Positions 10,761 to 22,400 of a stretch of 64,000 nucleotides of DNA are shown here, piece by piece. The position numbers were made by a program, and so were the translations under genes. Origin of the DNA: Myxocyprinus asiaticus (Eukaryota > Chordata > Actinopteri > Cypriniformes > Catostomidae). Position 1 is the first letter of the stretch; each line of letters opens with the position of its first letter. Location of the stretch: contig NC_059346.1 of assembly GCF_019703515.2 (NCBI RefSeq), positions 15,283,001-15,347,000 of the forward strand. Reading direction: 5' to 3'. The notes below the pieces were generated by a model. That model was not told the DNA's origin. It searched no databases and worked only from the letters and a program-made list of their open reading frames with translations.

Positions 10761-11344
10761 TGTCAAACATACCCGTGGGATGATTTGTGGAAAAAATAAG
10801 TAATGTTTGAAAACATTCGCATTGATTTAGCCTGTAACTTGGTTAAGATGTATTCGTACTATTATTTCATTAGCAACAGCAGAACAGATAAACATTTAAA
10901 TTTGTGGTGTTGCATGTAGCTATGTTATAGCATGCATCATCAGTGGAATTTCTTTTAATTACGTGGGACATTCAGCACTTGCAGAGTCACGCGTATCAGT
11001 GAACGCCAGTCACCACACATGTCTGAGGGTGACACAAGTTCCATGGCCACACATTCCCACAGTGAAGTTTCTCTTCTTCTTTTTCTCTTGTTTTTTGGCA
11101 GTTGGCAAACCAGCTTTTGGTGCATTACCCCACTAACTGAACTGGAGTGTGGAACAGCGATGCGGAAGGACAGCTTTTACACACACATCCATCCATCCAT
11201 CCATCTATCTATAGACACACACGCATACTAGTTTTTTGCTAGTTTTTACATATATATACACATACACACAAAAACGTATATTCTTGAATATAATCCTATT
11301 GCTTTCAAATACCTCAAAACATCATCTGTCATATTTATCATCTG
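10761..11344. other. Intergenic with a CATC/TATC microsatellite
   Basis: No gene is seen. A short CATC/TATC repeat lies near 11186-11210 and a CA-rich tract near 11255-11275. Confidence 0.4.
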
Positions 11345-12700
11345 TCAATTCCCTTGTTTTTTCGCTAAAAGACTTTTTAATGACATGCCTTGGATTGCCT
11401 TTGCCTGCGATTTTGAGTGTAATTCTTGTCTTTCATTGTTGTAGGCTGTGCAATGTAGAATAACATGTTCAACTGTCTCTACTTCATCACTATGACTGCA
11501 TAACCCATTATGGTGCTTTTTTATTTTATTATATCCAGTGTGACCTATGCATATTCTTGTTATTATTGATTCTTCTCTTCTTCTTAAAAAAGCTGTGGTT
11601 CCTCCTCCTGTTCCCACATTTTCCTGTATCTTAGAAATCCTGTATCTTAGTGTCTCCCCTTAATTTCCCCATCCCAAAATTTCTGCCAGATGTTATTTGC
11701 AGCTTTACGAATAAGTGCATTGGCTTCCGATTTGCTCATGTGAATTATGAGTTCAACATTATTAAATTTTAATTAGTTTTTTGCTAGTTTGTCCACAATC
11801 TCATTTCCTTCAACTCCTACATGTGCAGGAACCCAGAGAAAATTAATGGTGTTTCCTTGATTATGCAATGTGTACAAGAGTTGTAAAATTTCATATGTTA
11901 TGTCTTGTCTACAGTCAGAATGTGCAAACTGCAGACTTTTCAGGGCTGCTAGAGAGGTTGTGCAAATGACTACTTTGTCAAGTCTTGCTTCTTCCACCCA
12001 CTGGACAGCCAAATATATTGCCACCAACTCCACCATAAACACCATTAAATTGTCTGGTGCTCTCTTTTTAATAGCTACCTGATATTTTTGTACATACACA
12101 GCTGCTCCTGCTTTTCCAGATGCAGGGTCTTTTGATCCATCTGTAAAGATGTCTAACATATTCTTATATTTTTGTATAATATATTGATTAACTATACAAT
12201 CCTCTGTCAAGTCCTTATTTTCTTTGATTTGTTCTTGTAGATGTGTATCAATGCAGGGCATAGGAAATAACCACGGTGGAACTACAGGTAATGGCACACT
12301 TTGACTATATTTTCTTTGATCAAGACCCATTGATTGGGCGGTTCTATTTCCTTTCCATCCTAGGCTCTTAATGCTGCCTTGTTTTTGTTCCTAGCACTCA
12401 TCAAACACAGATTTTGTGGGATGCACATCATTGTGTCCTTTTAATGATACTCAGTAAGCCATTGATAGTTGTTGATGCCTCACTGTCAGTGGCATTTCAT
12501 CCATCTCCACTTGCAGGGCATTTACAGGAGATGTACTAAAAGCCCCACAACATATTCTAAGAGCCTGCGTCTCACCACATCTGTTTTCTTCAGTAGTGAA
12601 TCACTTGCTGTTCCATATGCCATGCAACCATAATCAATTGCTGATCTTATAAGTGCACAGTAAATGTTCTTGAGTGAATTGTGGCCACTCACATCCTACC
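11345..12700 (-). pseudogene. I-type (Nimb-like) LINE, 3' part with RNase H domain
   Basis: Reading on the - strand, the end of a reverse transcriptase is recognisable in broken frames (12700 to about 12400: ...YCALIRSAIDYGC...). It is followed by an RNase H domain at 12330-11773 with IFTDGSKD, ELVAIYLAVQW and VPAHVGVEGNEIVDKLA. The catalytic Asp expected in the TDSLAALKSL strand reads TTSLAALKSL, so one metal ligand is lost. A Cys/His tail (VEHVILHC) follows at 11617-11345. RNase H after RT is typical of I-clade LINEs. The upstream part continues at 14381-14690 beyond an inserted hAT element. Confidence 0.8.
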
Positions 12701-13041
12701 AGGCATCTTAGGTTCCCACTTTTGAAGTTTTAAAATAAGGGACACTTAAATGGGGGGAATCACGGCCCCTAACCACATCCTGCATAGCTTTAGAAATAAA
12801 TGCATTAAGAGTTAATATGCATTATTAATAAAAATTGTATGCCCTTTCTTATTTGCTGAAATTAGAACTTCCCTGACCCCTGACTTATAAAAAAAAAAAA
12901 AAAAAAATCATATATGTTAAAAATATATTTATTTTTATCTTTTCGATTATTTGTCTCCTTTATCTTATTTGTGTATACATTTTGGTTGGTTTATACATAT
13001 TTTTTTTTCTTCCTTCACTTGTACTTGTCTTTATGACTCAG

Positions 13042-14068
13042 TGAAGAAGGGAGGTTGAACAGCTGGCTGTCTGGTGCAGTCAAAACAACCTTGAGCTGAA
13101 CACGCTCAAAACGGTGGAGATGATTGTGGACTTGACTTGATTGTGAACACCCCAACATTGACCCCCCCTCACCATTCTAAACAGCACTGTGGCAGCAGTG
13201 GAGTCATTGAGGTTCCTGGGCACTACCATCTCACAGGACCTGAAGTGGGAGACACACATTGACTCCATTGTGAAAAAGGCCCAGCAGAGGTTGTACTTCC
13301 TTTGCCAGTTGAGGAAGTTCAACCTGCCACAGGCGCTGCTGATACAGTTCTACTCAGCAGTAACTGAGTCTGTCCTCTGCACTTCAATAACTGTTTGGTT
13401 TGGTTCAGCTACGAAATCAGACATCAGAAGACTACAAAGGACAGTTCAGACTGCTGAGAGGATTACTGGTTGCCTCGTGCCCCCCCCCCCCCCCCTCAAG
13501 AACTATACACTTCCAGAGTGAGGAAAAAGCATGGAGAAAATCACTCTGGACCCCACTCACCCTGCCCATTACCTTTTTGAACTGTTGCTTTCTGGCCGAC
13601 ACTTCAGAGCTCTGAGTACCAGAACCGTCAGGCACAGGAACAGATTTTTCCCTCAGGCGATCCATCTCATGAACAATTAAAATTGCCCCATTGAGCAATA
13701 ACCATGTGCAATACACAGTTTATTCTTTTTTATATTTATCCAACACATCCAACCTCTTCTGCCATTTCATTCCTCTGAAAAAAAAACAAAAAACAATTTG
13801 CACTGTACATTTCAGATAACAGATTTGTATTAGATTTGCACTACGTAAGTGTATGTGTGTATGTATGTATGTATGTATGTATGTATGTATGTGTCTGTGT
13901 GTGTATGTACGTATGTGTATAATTATTTTTTATTTTTTAATATTATCTATGTCTTGCTGCTGCTTTTGTATTGTTTTTGTATTGTTGTACACTGGAAGCT
14001 CCTGTCACCAAGACAAATTCTTTGTATGTGTAAGCATACTTGGCAATAAAGCTGATTCTGATTCTGAT
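13042..14068 (+). mobile_element. 5'-truncated L2-type LINE nested in the hAT element
   Basis: The translation gives the end of an L2 reverse transcriptase: FLGTTISQDLKWETHID, then QLRKFNLPQALLIQFYSA, then SDIRRLQRTVQTAERI. There is a frame break near 13130 and another at a C-run near 13480. The 3' end is AATAAAGCTGATTCTGATTC, the ATTCTG-repeat tail usual for L2. It is not active. Confidence 0.82.
13845..13915. repeat. TATG microsatellite in the L2 3' region
   Basis: Tandem TATG/TGTG units. Frames translating as MYVC repeats here are artefacts. Confidence 0.85.
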
Positions 14069-14099
14069 TGTTTTCATACATTGTTTGATCTTATTGAAC

Positions 14100-14100
<1 letters not shown>

Positions 14101-14176
<76 letters not shown>

Positions 14177-14180
14177 TAAA
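14101..14180. repeat. (TA)n microsatellite, about 70 bp
   Basis: An uninterrupted TA run follows shortly after the L2 tail. Confidence 0.95.
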
Positions 14181-14380
14181 TATTTGCACCATTTGTGGAC
14201 TTTTCTGACGGTCCTTTACTCACAATAGGCACATTTTCCAACATATATCAATGTTAAATTAGCGATCTGGAATGACTTTACAGTGACGCCATCTGACCAG
14301 CTTAAACACGGGACAAACCGTGTCCCGTACTGATTTGATACAGGACAATCCCGTATTTTATGGGACAGGTGGCAATCCTA

Positions 14381-14690
14381 CAGGCATCTCATAACATTTA
14401 GTACTCTTTTACACTTTGTAATCGGTTTTCCAATATGTACGGTAAAGGTCAACTGTTTGTCTAGCCACACTCCCAAAAATGTCACCACATCTACCTGCTT
14501 AAGTGGAAGACCATATAATGTGAGTTTTACTGCTGTATTTTTCTTTCTAGAAAAGCACATTATTTGGGTTTTAGCTGTTGACAGACAAAATCCCCATTTC
14601 ATTGCCCACTCCTCAACCTGGTTTATCGCTAACTGGACCTTTTTTGCAGTGTACAAGAGAGTGAAGTTTCTTTCACGGAAATCCGGATAT
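14381..14690 (-). pseudogene. I-type LINE, upstream reverse transcriptase part
   Basis: On the - strand this encodes NQVEEWAMKWGFCLSTAKTQ and VVTFLGVWLDKQLTF, the thumb side of a reverse transcriptase. It is the segment preceding 12700-11345, separated by the hAT insertion. Homology ends near 14690 where the SWIM/YqaJ-like sequence begins. Confidence 0.72.
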
Positions 14691-14766
14691 TAAGTCTGAT
14701 ATCACATGTGATGTATTAGCCATTTCTGGGTCCAAACGTTCCTTCAGATCCCAAAAGCAGACAACA

Positions 14767-16551
14767 ATGGCGGAGACTGTGAACCTTTTCACGATCACTT
14801 CCTTCTGTATTGAGGCACCATTAAGGGTTAAAAAGGGTCTAAATTCTTTCAACTCAAATAGAGTGATTAGTGTAGCTGTGTGTAGCTACTAGGTGGTATA
14901 ATCAAGGGTAGAGTCCAAGCATCCATGAAAAAGAGGGTTTACGAGCTTGAGGTGAGTTAGTAGTTGGCAGTAAGCTAGCTAGTTGGTATCTTAAGATGAT
15001 ATGCCATGTTCTGGCTGAGGTATTTCTAAAAAAAAAAAAAAAAAACGTGCAGGACTGCTATAAATTTGGACGTAAACGAAGATGAAAAACTAAATATGTA
15101 CCAGCCAGGTTTTGGAAGGTTAGTGAAGATAGGCTAGACATAATGATCTGCCGCCCCCTGGCTAGCTACATAAGTACTACAAACACATCACTGGCAATGC
15201 ATTTTAGAAGTGTTAGGGTTAGGGTGAGGGTTAAATTGTATTCAATATAGGTGCACGCTGAGGGTCAGTCAGTGAGGTACAGCACCTGCGAGTGACCAAT
15301 CGGCAGAGACAAGTGCCATCATATGGCAGCCTTGTTGATTTGGGTAGAGAAAAATGTGTCCCGCACCGACGTGGAATGCGTGTGGAAGAGGGTGAAGACA
15401 TAGAAAACGGACAAAATTGCAGCCAAGAGGGTGTCTGAGATGACACCATCCACAACACAAGGTTAGTAATTAATTTTGTAATTAATGCTGATGTTGTTGC
15501 ATGGTTTGAATTGTTTGTTTAACGTTATGTGGTTTTAAGTCATTGTATTATGTGAAGATGAATCGTCTTTATCAAACGGTGCTAACATACACTCACTGTG
15601 TGCTGTAGTACTACCGAAAAATCATGATCCTAAGCTTTAACTCCAAACCGAACTCTTAATTGACCAGACAGTGATTCATCGATTCTACACTGTGAGCCCG
15701 GAGGCTGTAGTGTACAGCACACCATGAGTTTTTAAAAGCTTAGCTTAAAGGAGTGCAATAAATGAAAAGTGCTGATAAAAGACTGTTAAGTTGAGATTGT
15801 ATTCCAAGTAGGAATACTATCTCAATTACTATTACTATTTTTATTACCTATTTTATACTATTATTTCAGCTGGAATAAAAAGACCTGTCACCCAGGAGGA
15901 CAAGGAATGGACACTGGCATTCTTGTCACAACTTTGGTGTTTTACTGGGATGGGATGGATTTTGAGTCCAGAAATGTCTCAGGTGTGACTTGTCTTTTGT
16001 ACTTTCATGTGCCCTCCATGTTACCAGAAACATCACAATTACACTACATTAAATCTGTGACAATTCAGCTAGGGTAAAGTCATCATCACTCAATAACTTT
16101 GTATAATGTCAAAAGTTACGTAATTTGAACCAGAGGTGTCAAACTGTGTAATGTGTAGTTAAAAACAAATAATAAATAGTTTTAGTCCATGACAAAATTT
16201 GTTTGACACATGATGTAAACTGCACTGATATGTATGTAAACCCTTGCAAATCACAGACATCAGACTGTCTACTTTAATTTAAAGGTGTTTTGTATACACT
16301 ATGTGGCCAAAGGTATGTGGACACCTCACTGAAACCTCATTGACTTACAAGGAAAATAATTATCTGACACTATGTGCTTAACTTTAAATCTAGACTCTCC
16401 CTATCAAGACGTTTGATGGGCTGGTGACCAGCCCAGATTATGCCCAAGCTGCGGACAAGACTCTTTATGTGCTGTCATCGCTTGCTGTCACCGATCAGGA
16501 GAACCAGAAGATTGAGGGAGCTACAGTTTGGCAAGCAAAGAACGCATTATG
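14767..16551 (+). pseudogene. Degraded SWIM zinc-finger/YqaJ-exonuclease-like transposon gene (several exons)
   Basis: Four exon-like pieces lie in order. 14767-14951 begins MAETVNLFTITSFCIEAPLR and, after a frameshift, ends at VQASMKKRVYELE on donor GTGAG. A short piece at about 15050-15118 follows. About 15275-15461 carries C-x-(stop)-x8-C-x-H, a SWIM finger (KCHHMAALL) whose second Cys codon is now TGA, then SRTDVECVWKRV, with a second stop and donor GTTAGT. About 15870-15985 reads TQEDKEWTLAFLSQL. About 16395-16551 (TLPIKTFDGLVTSPDYAQ ... WQAKNALW) ends on donor GTAAG. In fish, proteins with this order are encoded by ISL2EU/Harbinger-related transposons. The nuclease core is missing downstream. 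The assignment is from remembered family patterns. Confidence 0.6.
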
Positions 16552-16974
16552 GTAAGAAAGCACATTAATAAAAAAAACTATGGTGGCCCTGAGAGCTCAG
16601 AACACTGCAACTTAAGAAAACACTTGCAAAACAGACAAAACACAAGCAAAAGAAATTAATCAATTTTCAAACTCGGATAACATCCCCTCTCTTACATCGG
16701 TTGCACAAACTGATAGTCCCTCTCCAAACTCACACCATTGGTCGTGCCAGTGTTGCTGTGCCGAGCTCGACGGTTGTTCAAACTAACAGAGGAACATTTT
16801 GATAGTGCAACAGTTACACTTGGCTTACTTACAGTTAACTTTATGAAGGTAAAATAGTGCCTAAATTATTTGCATGCGCAGAGTATGATTTGTAAAAGCG
16901 TAAATGAAGTTACAAGCATGCAACATTTTTACTTTTACATTTACTTTATTAATACGCAATTACAGATTCACAAC

Positions 16975-17549
16975 CAGGGTTGGGGAGTAACGGAATACAT
17001 GTAACGGGATTACGTATTTAAAATACAAAATATAAGTAACTGTATTCCACTACAGTTACAATTTAAATCATTGGTATTTAGAATACAGTTACATTCAAAA
17101 AGTATTTTGATTACTGAAGAGATTACTTTGCATTTTATTGTCATTTGTTTCATTTAATATTTAGTGCTTTCAGATGGAAAAATGTATAGCCATTTTACAT
17201 GCATGTTACCAGGCACGATCATATTTTTTTATCAAAACAATTCACGTTGTATTGTTTTCCTGTAAAAATATAAAAAAATCTTTAAAATTTGATTTATCTT
17301 GTTTTAGAAACAACACTGCATAAGATATTTAGGTTTTTCAGAGAATGTATTTTGTCTTACTGTACTGGCAGAGTTTTTATAGTCAAAACAAATGAAAAAA
17401 ATCTACCAGTGCTGAAGAAGTAATCCAAAGTATTTAGAATAAATTACTGACCTTGAGTAACCAAAGAAATATGTTACAAATTACATTTTACAGCATGTAT
17501 TCTGTAACCTGTAGTGGAATACATTTCAAAAGCAACCCTTCCAACCCTG
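16975..17549. mobile_element. hAT-type MITE, 575 bp
   Basis: The two ends are CAGGGTTGGGGAGTAACGG and its inverted partner ending CCAACCCTG. Inner inverted stretches contain GTAACTGTATTCCACTACAG-like sequence. The flanks do not match, so one side may be recombinant: it abuts a Tc1 3' fragment directly. Confidence 0.75.
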
Positions 17550-17816
17550 TATTTGGAACCTCCAAATTTCCCAGATCTCAGTCTGATTGAGCACCTGTGG
17601 GATGTGCTGGAACAACAAGTCCGATCCATGGCGGCTCCACCTCGCAACTTACAGGACTTAAGGATCTGCTGCTAATGTCTTGGTGCTAGATACCACAGGA
17701 CACCTTCAGGGGTCTTGTAGAGTCCATACCTCAGCGGATCGGCGCTGTTTTGGTGGCACACGAAGGACCAACAGCATATTAGGCAGGTGGTCATAATGTT
17801 TTGGCTCATCAATGTA
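17550..17816 (+). mobile_element. Tc1-like element, 3' fragment
   Basis: Contains the DDE third-block text (PDLSLIEHLWDVLEQQVRSM-like, broken) and the 3' inverted repeat GGTCATAATGTTTTGGCTCA. It is the same family as 26736-27689 and 52470-53038. The 5' part is missing. Confidence 0.8.
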
Positions 17817-17832
17817 TATATACTGTGTGTGG

Positions 17833-17863
<31 letters not shown>

Positions 17864-19076
17864 CACTATGTTGCCAAAAGTATTCGCTCACCCATCCAAA
17901 TAATTGAAGTCAGGTGTTCCAATAACTTCCATGGCCACAGGTGTATAAAATGAAGCACCTAGGCATGCAGACTGCTTCTACAAACATTTGTGAAAGAATG
18001 GGCCGCTCTCAGGAGCTCAGTGAATTCCAGCGTGGTACTGTGATAGGATGCCACCTGTGCAACAAGTCCAGTCGTGAAATTTCCTCGCTACTAAATATTC
18101 CACAGTCAACTGTCAGTGGTATTATAACAAATTGGAAGCGATTGGGAATGACAGCAACTCAGCCACGAAGTGGTAGGCCACATAAAATGACAGAGCGGGG
18201 TCAGCGGATGCTGAGGCGCATAGTGCGCAGAGGTCGCTAACTTTCTGCAGAGTCAATCGCTACAGACCTCCAAAGTTCATGTGGCCTTCAGATTAGCTCA
18301 AGAACAGTGCGTAGAGAGCTTCCAAGCCATACATCACCAAGTGCAATGCAAAGCGTCGGATGCAGTGGTGTAAAGCACGCCGCCACTGGACTCTAGAGCA
18401 GTGGAGACGCGTGCTCTGGAGTGACGAATCACGCTTCTCCATCTGGCAATCTGATGGACGAGTCTGGGTTTGGCGGTTGCCAGGAGAACGGTACTTGTCT
18501 GACTGCATTGTGCCAACTGTGAAGTTTGGTGGAGGGGGATTATGGTGTGGGGTTGTTTTTCAGGAGCTGGGCTTGGCCCCTTAGTTCCAGTGAAAGGAAC
18601 TCTGAATGCTTCAGGATACCAAGAGATTTTGGACAATTCCATGCTCCCAACTTTGTGGGAACAGTTTGGGGATGGCCCCTTCCTGTTCCAACATGACTGC
18701 ACACCAGTGCACAAAGCAAGGTCCATAAAGACATGGATGAGCGAGTTTGGTCTGGAAGAACTTGACTGGCCTGCACAGAGTCCTGACCTCAACCCGATAG
18801 AGCACCTTTGGGATGAATTAGAGCGAAGACTGCGAGCCAGGCCTTCTCATCCAACATCAGTGTCTGACATCACAAATGCGCTTCTGGAAGAATGGTCAAA
18901 AATTCCCATAAACACACTCCTAAACCTTGTGGAAAGCCTTCCCAGAATAGTTGAAGCTGTTTTAGCTGCAAAGGGTGGGCCGACGTCATATTAAACCCTA
19001 TGGATTAAGAATGGGATGTCACTTAAGTTCATATGCGTCTAAAGGCAGGTGAGCGAATACTTTTGGCAATATAGTG
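17864..19076 (+). mobile_element. Full-length Tc1-like transposon, 1213 bp
   Basis: TIRs are CACTATGTTGCCAAAAG and its inverted partner ending TTTTGGCAATATAGTG, and both extend inward through ATTCGCTCACC. TA dinucleotides flank both ends (17862-17863, 19077-19078) within a TA/TG microsatellite. It contains a broken transposase gene. Confidence 0.9.
17998..18994 (+). pseudogene. Tc1-like transposase, inactivated
   Basis: The start MGRSQELSEFQRG precedes a helix-turn-helix region with GRPHKMTER. A TAA at 18238-18240 ends the first frame. A middle block carries the first catalytic Asp (WSDESRFSIW), and the last block 18542-18994 carries the second Asp ([10 protein letters not shown]) and the Glu in NPIEHLWDE, finishing at GGPTSY. 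Length matches the family's usual 340 or so residues. At least one stop and two frame changes make it non-functional, although the DDE residues survive. Confidence 0.88.
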
Positions 19077-19078
19077 TA

Positions 19079-19230
19079 TATCTATATATATATATATATA
19101 TATATCTAAATTAAATTTCTCTAAATCAGCATTTCTTAAACTATGGGTTGCGACCCAAATTAGGTCGCATAGACATACATGTTGGGTCGCTACATATTTT
19201 GATATATGTGTAATTATTTCCTTCGTAAAA
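19079..19230. repeat. TA microsatellite and hAT-like end fragment
   Basis: A TA tract lies at 19083-19106. From about 19134, ACTATGGGTTGCGACCCAAA resembles the terminal region of Charlie-type hAT elements. No matching second end was seen. Confidence 0.4.
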
Positions 19231-19697
19231 TTAACGAAAATTGTTAAGAGTAAGTGCGCTCTGTTCAGTGCACCCTTTCACACTGTTGCGCTGGCCGTGA
19301 CTGTTTTAAATGCCTTCATATCAGGTGACAGAAATGTATAATTGGTCGGAATTATTTTGTTTGGTTTTTGGCTGCATGCTCTTTTTATAATGTGTTTTTT
19401 TTTTTTTTTTTTTCTTTAAAGATGAAACTGATCTCTGCTTGAAGATGAACAGAACACTGAAACACTAAAAACAAAACAAACACAACAAAAGGGCTTTCTC
19501 AGCGCTAGGTAAGATTGTGCTATACATATTTGAATGCTTTTGTCACTTGAAAGTCTATATATGATTATATCTTTTATTTTTTATGTTGACAGATCATGTT
19601 TTAAGTACTTAGACTGGGGCTCATGGGCAGAGTCAATGTAAAGGATACATTTGTGGTGTTCACTCTTCTCCATTTTAAATATTAAAAAGTATTTGCA

Positions 19698-20092
19698 TGT
19701 TGTTAGCAGTACCTGGTGTTTGGGTGAAGGATAGTGTGTGCTTCTGGCCTCCATATAAAATTGAAGCAATTCAGAGGGCAACAAAGACTTTGGAGCAACC
19801 TCAAGACAGTTGGACTTTATACAAAAGTCATGTGTACTTTAACGCCAATACAGTATGTATCAATATACTTTCCACAATCAAATGACTTATTAAACCAATG
19901 TTAATAGTAACAACAAACATTATTGAAAAAATAAACAAATCATAGCATGTATGTATTTGATTTTTCAATTCTGTCATTCACAGACTGTCATAACGAATTA
20001 CGACAGAAGCTGCCTCTGACAGAACTGCAGACTGATCTTCAGCCTGAGGCAGAGATGGATTCGTTGATGCCACTAAAAAGGAAAACCAAGTA
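19698..20092 (+). pseudogene. Two exon-like pieces with a WPP/DUF4806-type N-terminal domain
   Basis: Piece one (about 19698-19858) follows acceptor TTGTTAGCAG and encodes VPGVWVKDSVCFWPPYK, then AIQRATKTLEQPQDSWTLYK. Piece two (about 19990-20090) follows acceptor CATTCACAG and encodes NELRQKLPLTELQTDLQPEA, then PLKRKTK, on a donor-like GTAAGATT. The order W..CxWPP, AV..P...W, then AxxKL..AE.TSDLQ..E is that of a domain in many fish DUF4806-type proteins, recalled and unverified. The joining phase is not clean and no further exons were found. Confidence 0.5.
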
Positions 20093-20129
20093 AGATTGTG
20101 TATGAATTAGACACATTAAACATTAAGGG

Positions 20130-21360
20130 CATACACAAAAGGAGGGCGCTCCATCTGACTTCCATCCCCTTAAAATGATTTGCCTGCCGATCATGAGACT
20201 GGTCAGAACCCAATTTTTTTATGTGAGTATCCCCCCAATTTATGACTGACCCATCACCCAAAATACAGAGTCTGGGACAAAGTAAAATTTGTTGCTCAAA
20301 ACGTCACCCATAAAACTCTGAACTTTCAACCAAAATTCTTGAATCTTAGCACACCCCCAAAAAACATGGATTCTTCTGATTGGCATCACCAGCAGGTGGG
20401 TGTGTCTTTAAAACCAAGCCTATATAATCTAGAGGGGGCCCAATACAATCTATGTAAAATCTTAAATTGCATAAGGCGCATCCTTGCATCTCTAGATGCA
20501 GACTTGACATTTTTTAGAATCCTAGCCCACACTTCCTCCTCAAATACCAAGTTTAAATCTTTCTCCCATAATCGCTTGATAGAAGTTAAAGCTCCATCCC
20601 CCAGACTCTGAATTAACAGGGAGTAATACACTGATGCCTCATGACCTTTGCAGTAATCACCTCTCCCAGAGTATCTGCCGCTTTAGGGGGGTGTGAGCTA
20701 CACCCCAAAATATTACAGAGCAGGTGGCGCAGCTGTAAATACCTTTTGAACTAAGATCTGGGAATCACAAAGTGTTGGACCAAATTTTCAAAAGATCTAA
20801 CTCCACTCTCATATAGGTCACCGAGTGTAGTAACCCCCCTCACAATCCACTCTGACCAGCAGAAAGGGGACCTTTCAATACATAGTTTAGGGTTCGAGCC
20901 ATATGCTTGAGGCAACATTTAAATAAATGTCCAAATTAAACACTCTGGACACTTTTGTCCATACCGAGTGCAAATGCGAGACAACGGGGTGTGACTTAAC
21001 TACTCCGGTTAGTTTAATAGAAAGGCTTTGTAATGGCAAAATAGGGGCAAGAACTTCCTGTTCAATACAAAACCAGGGAGGGGCTCTCTCAGGTGGAAGC
21101 AACCAATGAGCCAAATGTCTGGGACCGAATGCATAATAATAAAATAAAATCTTGGGTAGGCCTAGCCAACCTTTGTCAGTCGGCCTATGTAACTTATTAA
21201 AATGTAATCTGGGACGTTTACCATTCCAAATGAAGGACTTCGCTATACTATCAAATTGCTTGAAATAAGAGAGGGGGACATCTACAGGGAGAGACTGTAA
21301 CAAGTAGTTCAATTTTGGAATACAATTTATTTTAATAACATTAACCATCCCAGTCATAGA
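20130..21360 (-). mobile_element. L1-type LINE fragment (- strand)
   Basis: On the - strand, 21357-20887 encodes NVIKINCIPKLNYLLQSLP, SFIWNGKRPRLHFNKLHRP and related text. This matches the L1 copy at 46410-46900 nearly residue for residue. The rest down to about 20140 matches 46900-47660 with stops and frame changes. The 5' and 3' ends are missing. Confidence 0.82.
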
Positions 21361-22400
21361 TAAATGTAATGAGGAGGTTGCTTTTATTTTTAACAGTTCA
21401 GTTTAACATTTATTTTTTCCAAACTTTATTTATAATTTTTACATTTATTGCTTGTTTCTATTCTATAAAGTTCTATTGTCTTTTACAGCTTATTTGATTG
21501 TTCAGCATTTGTATGTTTATTGCTTGCTTTTGTAATATTAATGTATCCATTACATAGTTTACATTTGTATATTTTACTGTTTTCTTTAGATATTGTTTTA
21601 TTTAATGTTGAACAATTTTTACTTTTATTGCTTGCTTTTGTTATATTGTCTTTCTGCAGCTTTTTTTTTATCCTTTACATATTTTCACACTTATGTAAAG
21701 ATTTGAGTATGTGTATTTTTTCCATGAGGTTTGCAATTATGTTGGCAAATATGACATCTGAGTGTTTTAATCCTGAACTGAACCTAAATAAAAAAATAAT
21801 AATTATTATACATCTTTGCTTTTTTGCTTCTACTTTGACAAATTATGAAAATATTACATTACATATGGGGCTTGGTAATGTTAAGGCTGTTATCTGGCTG
21901 ACATCTGAGGATTTTGCATAACTGTGGTTCAATAACGGCTGCTTTCTGGGGATGTAGAGTATAAATTGTGGCCGAGTTCTGGTGCGGCAGCGTTAATTTG
22001 TTTGGCTGTTTGTCTGGGGATTCTGGCACATGTGTGGTCCAATTACGGCTGCATGCTGGGGGGACAGGATAAGTCTGGCTGAGTTTTAGCCTCTTTCGGT
22101 GGAGGATACAGCTTACATTCAGTAAGTGGCTTTTGGTCCAATTTTGGACCGTAATTACATGCGGAATGTGTGCCAAACTTGCAGGCGGAATGCAGCCAGA
22201 TCTGGGCCAAGAAAATTTTGCTCTCTAGGCTGTTACTCTGAGCACGAGATGGAGTTGCGGAGCACAGAACAGCTCTGTAAACACTGTAATAATCACAATA
22301 CAGACAGGACAGAGCAGCGCACATAAACTTTGAATGGAGTTGGGCGAGCAGACTATTTATTTAATTCGCAGCCCTTTGTGGTTTAATAATTGACAAGGTC
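21361..22400. other. Intergenic; AT-rich, with degenerate roughly 100-bp repeats
   Basis: No gene is seen. From 21895 to 22170 a motif like GTGGTCCAATTACGGCTGC recurs two or three times in diverged form. Positions 22246-22400 match 37138-37270 and belong to a hAT-type repeat that the LTR element at 22401 has split. Confidence 0.45.

Larger units (their letters stand above)
12709..14380. mobile_element. hAT element inserted in the I-type LINE
   Basis: The left end is TAGGTTCCCACTTTTGAAG and the right end, reversed, is TAGGATTGCCACC. Both have nearby AAGGGACAC/ACGGGACAC-type subterminal motifs. The direct repeat CAGGCATCT flanks it (12700-12708 and 14381-14389). The LINE reading frame is split exactly here. 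The element contains an L2 fragment and a long TA tract. Confidence 0.72.

Noticed and set aside
13849..14228. Tyr/Val/Cys and Ile/Tyr repeat proteins
   Set aside because: Translations of TATG and TA microsatellites.
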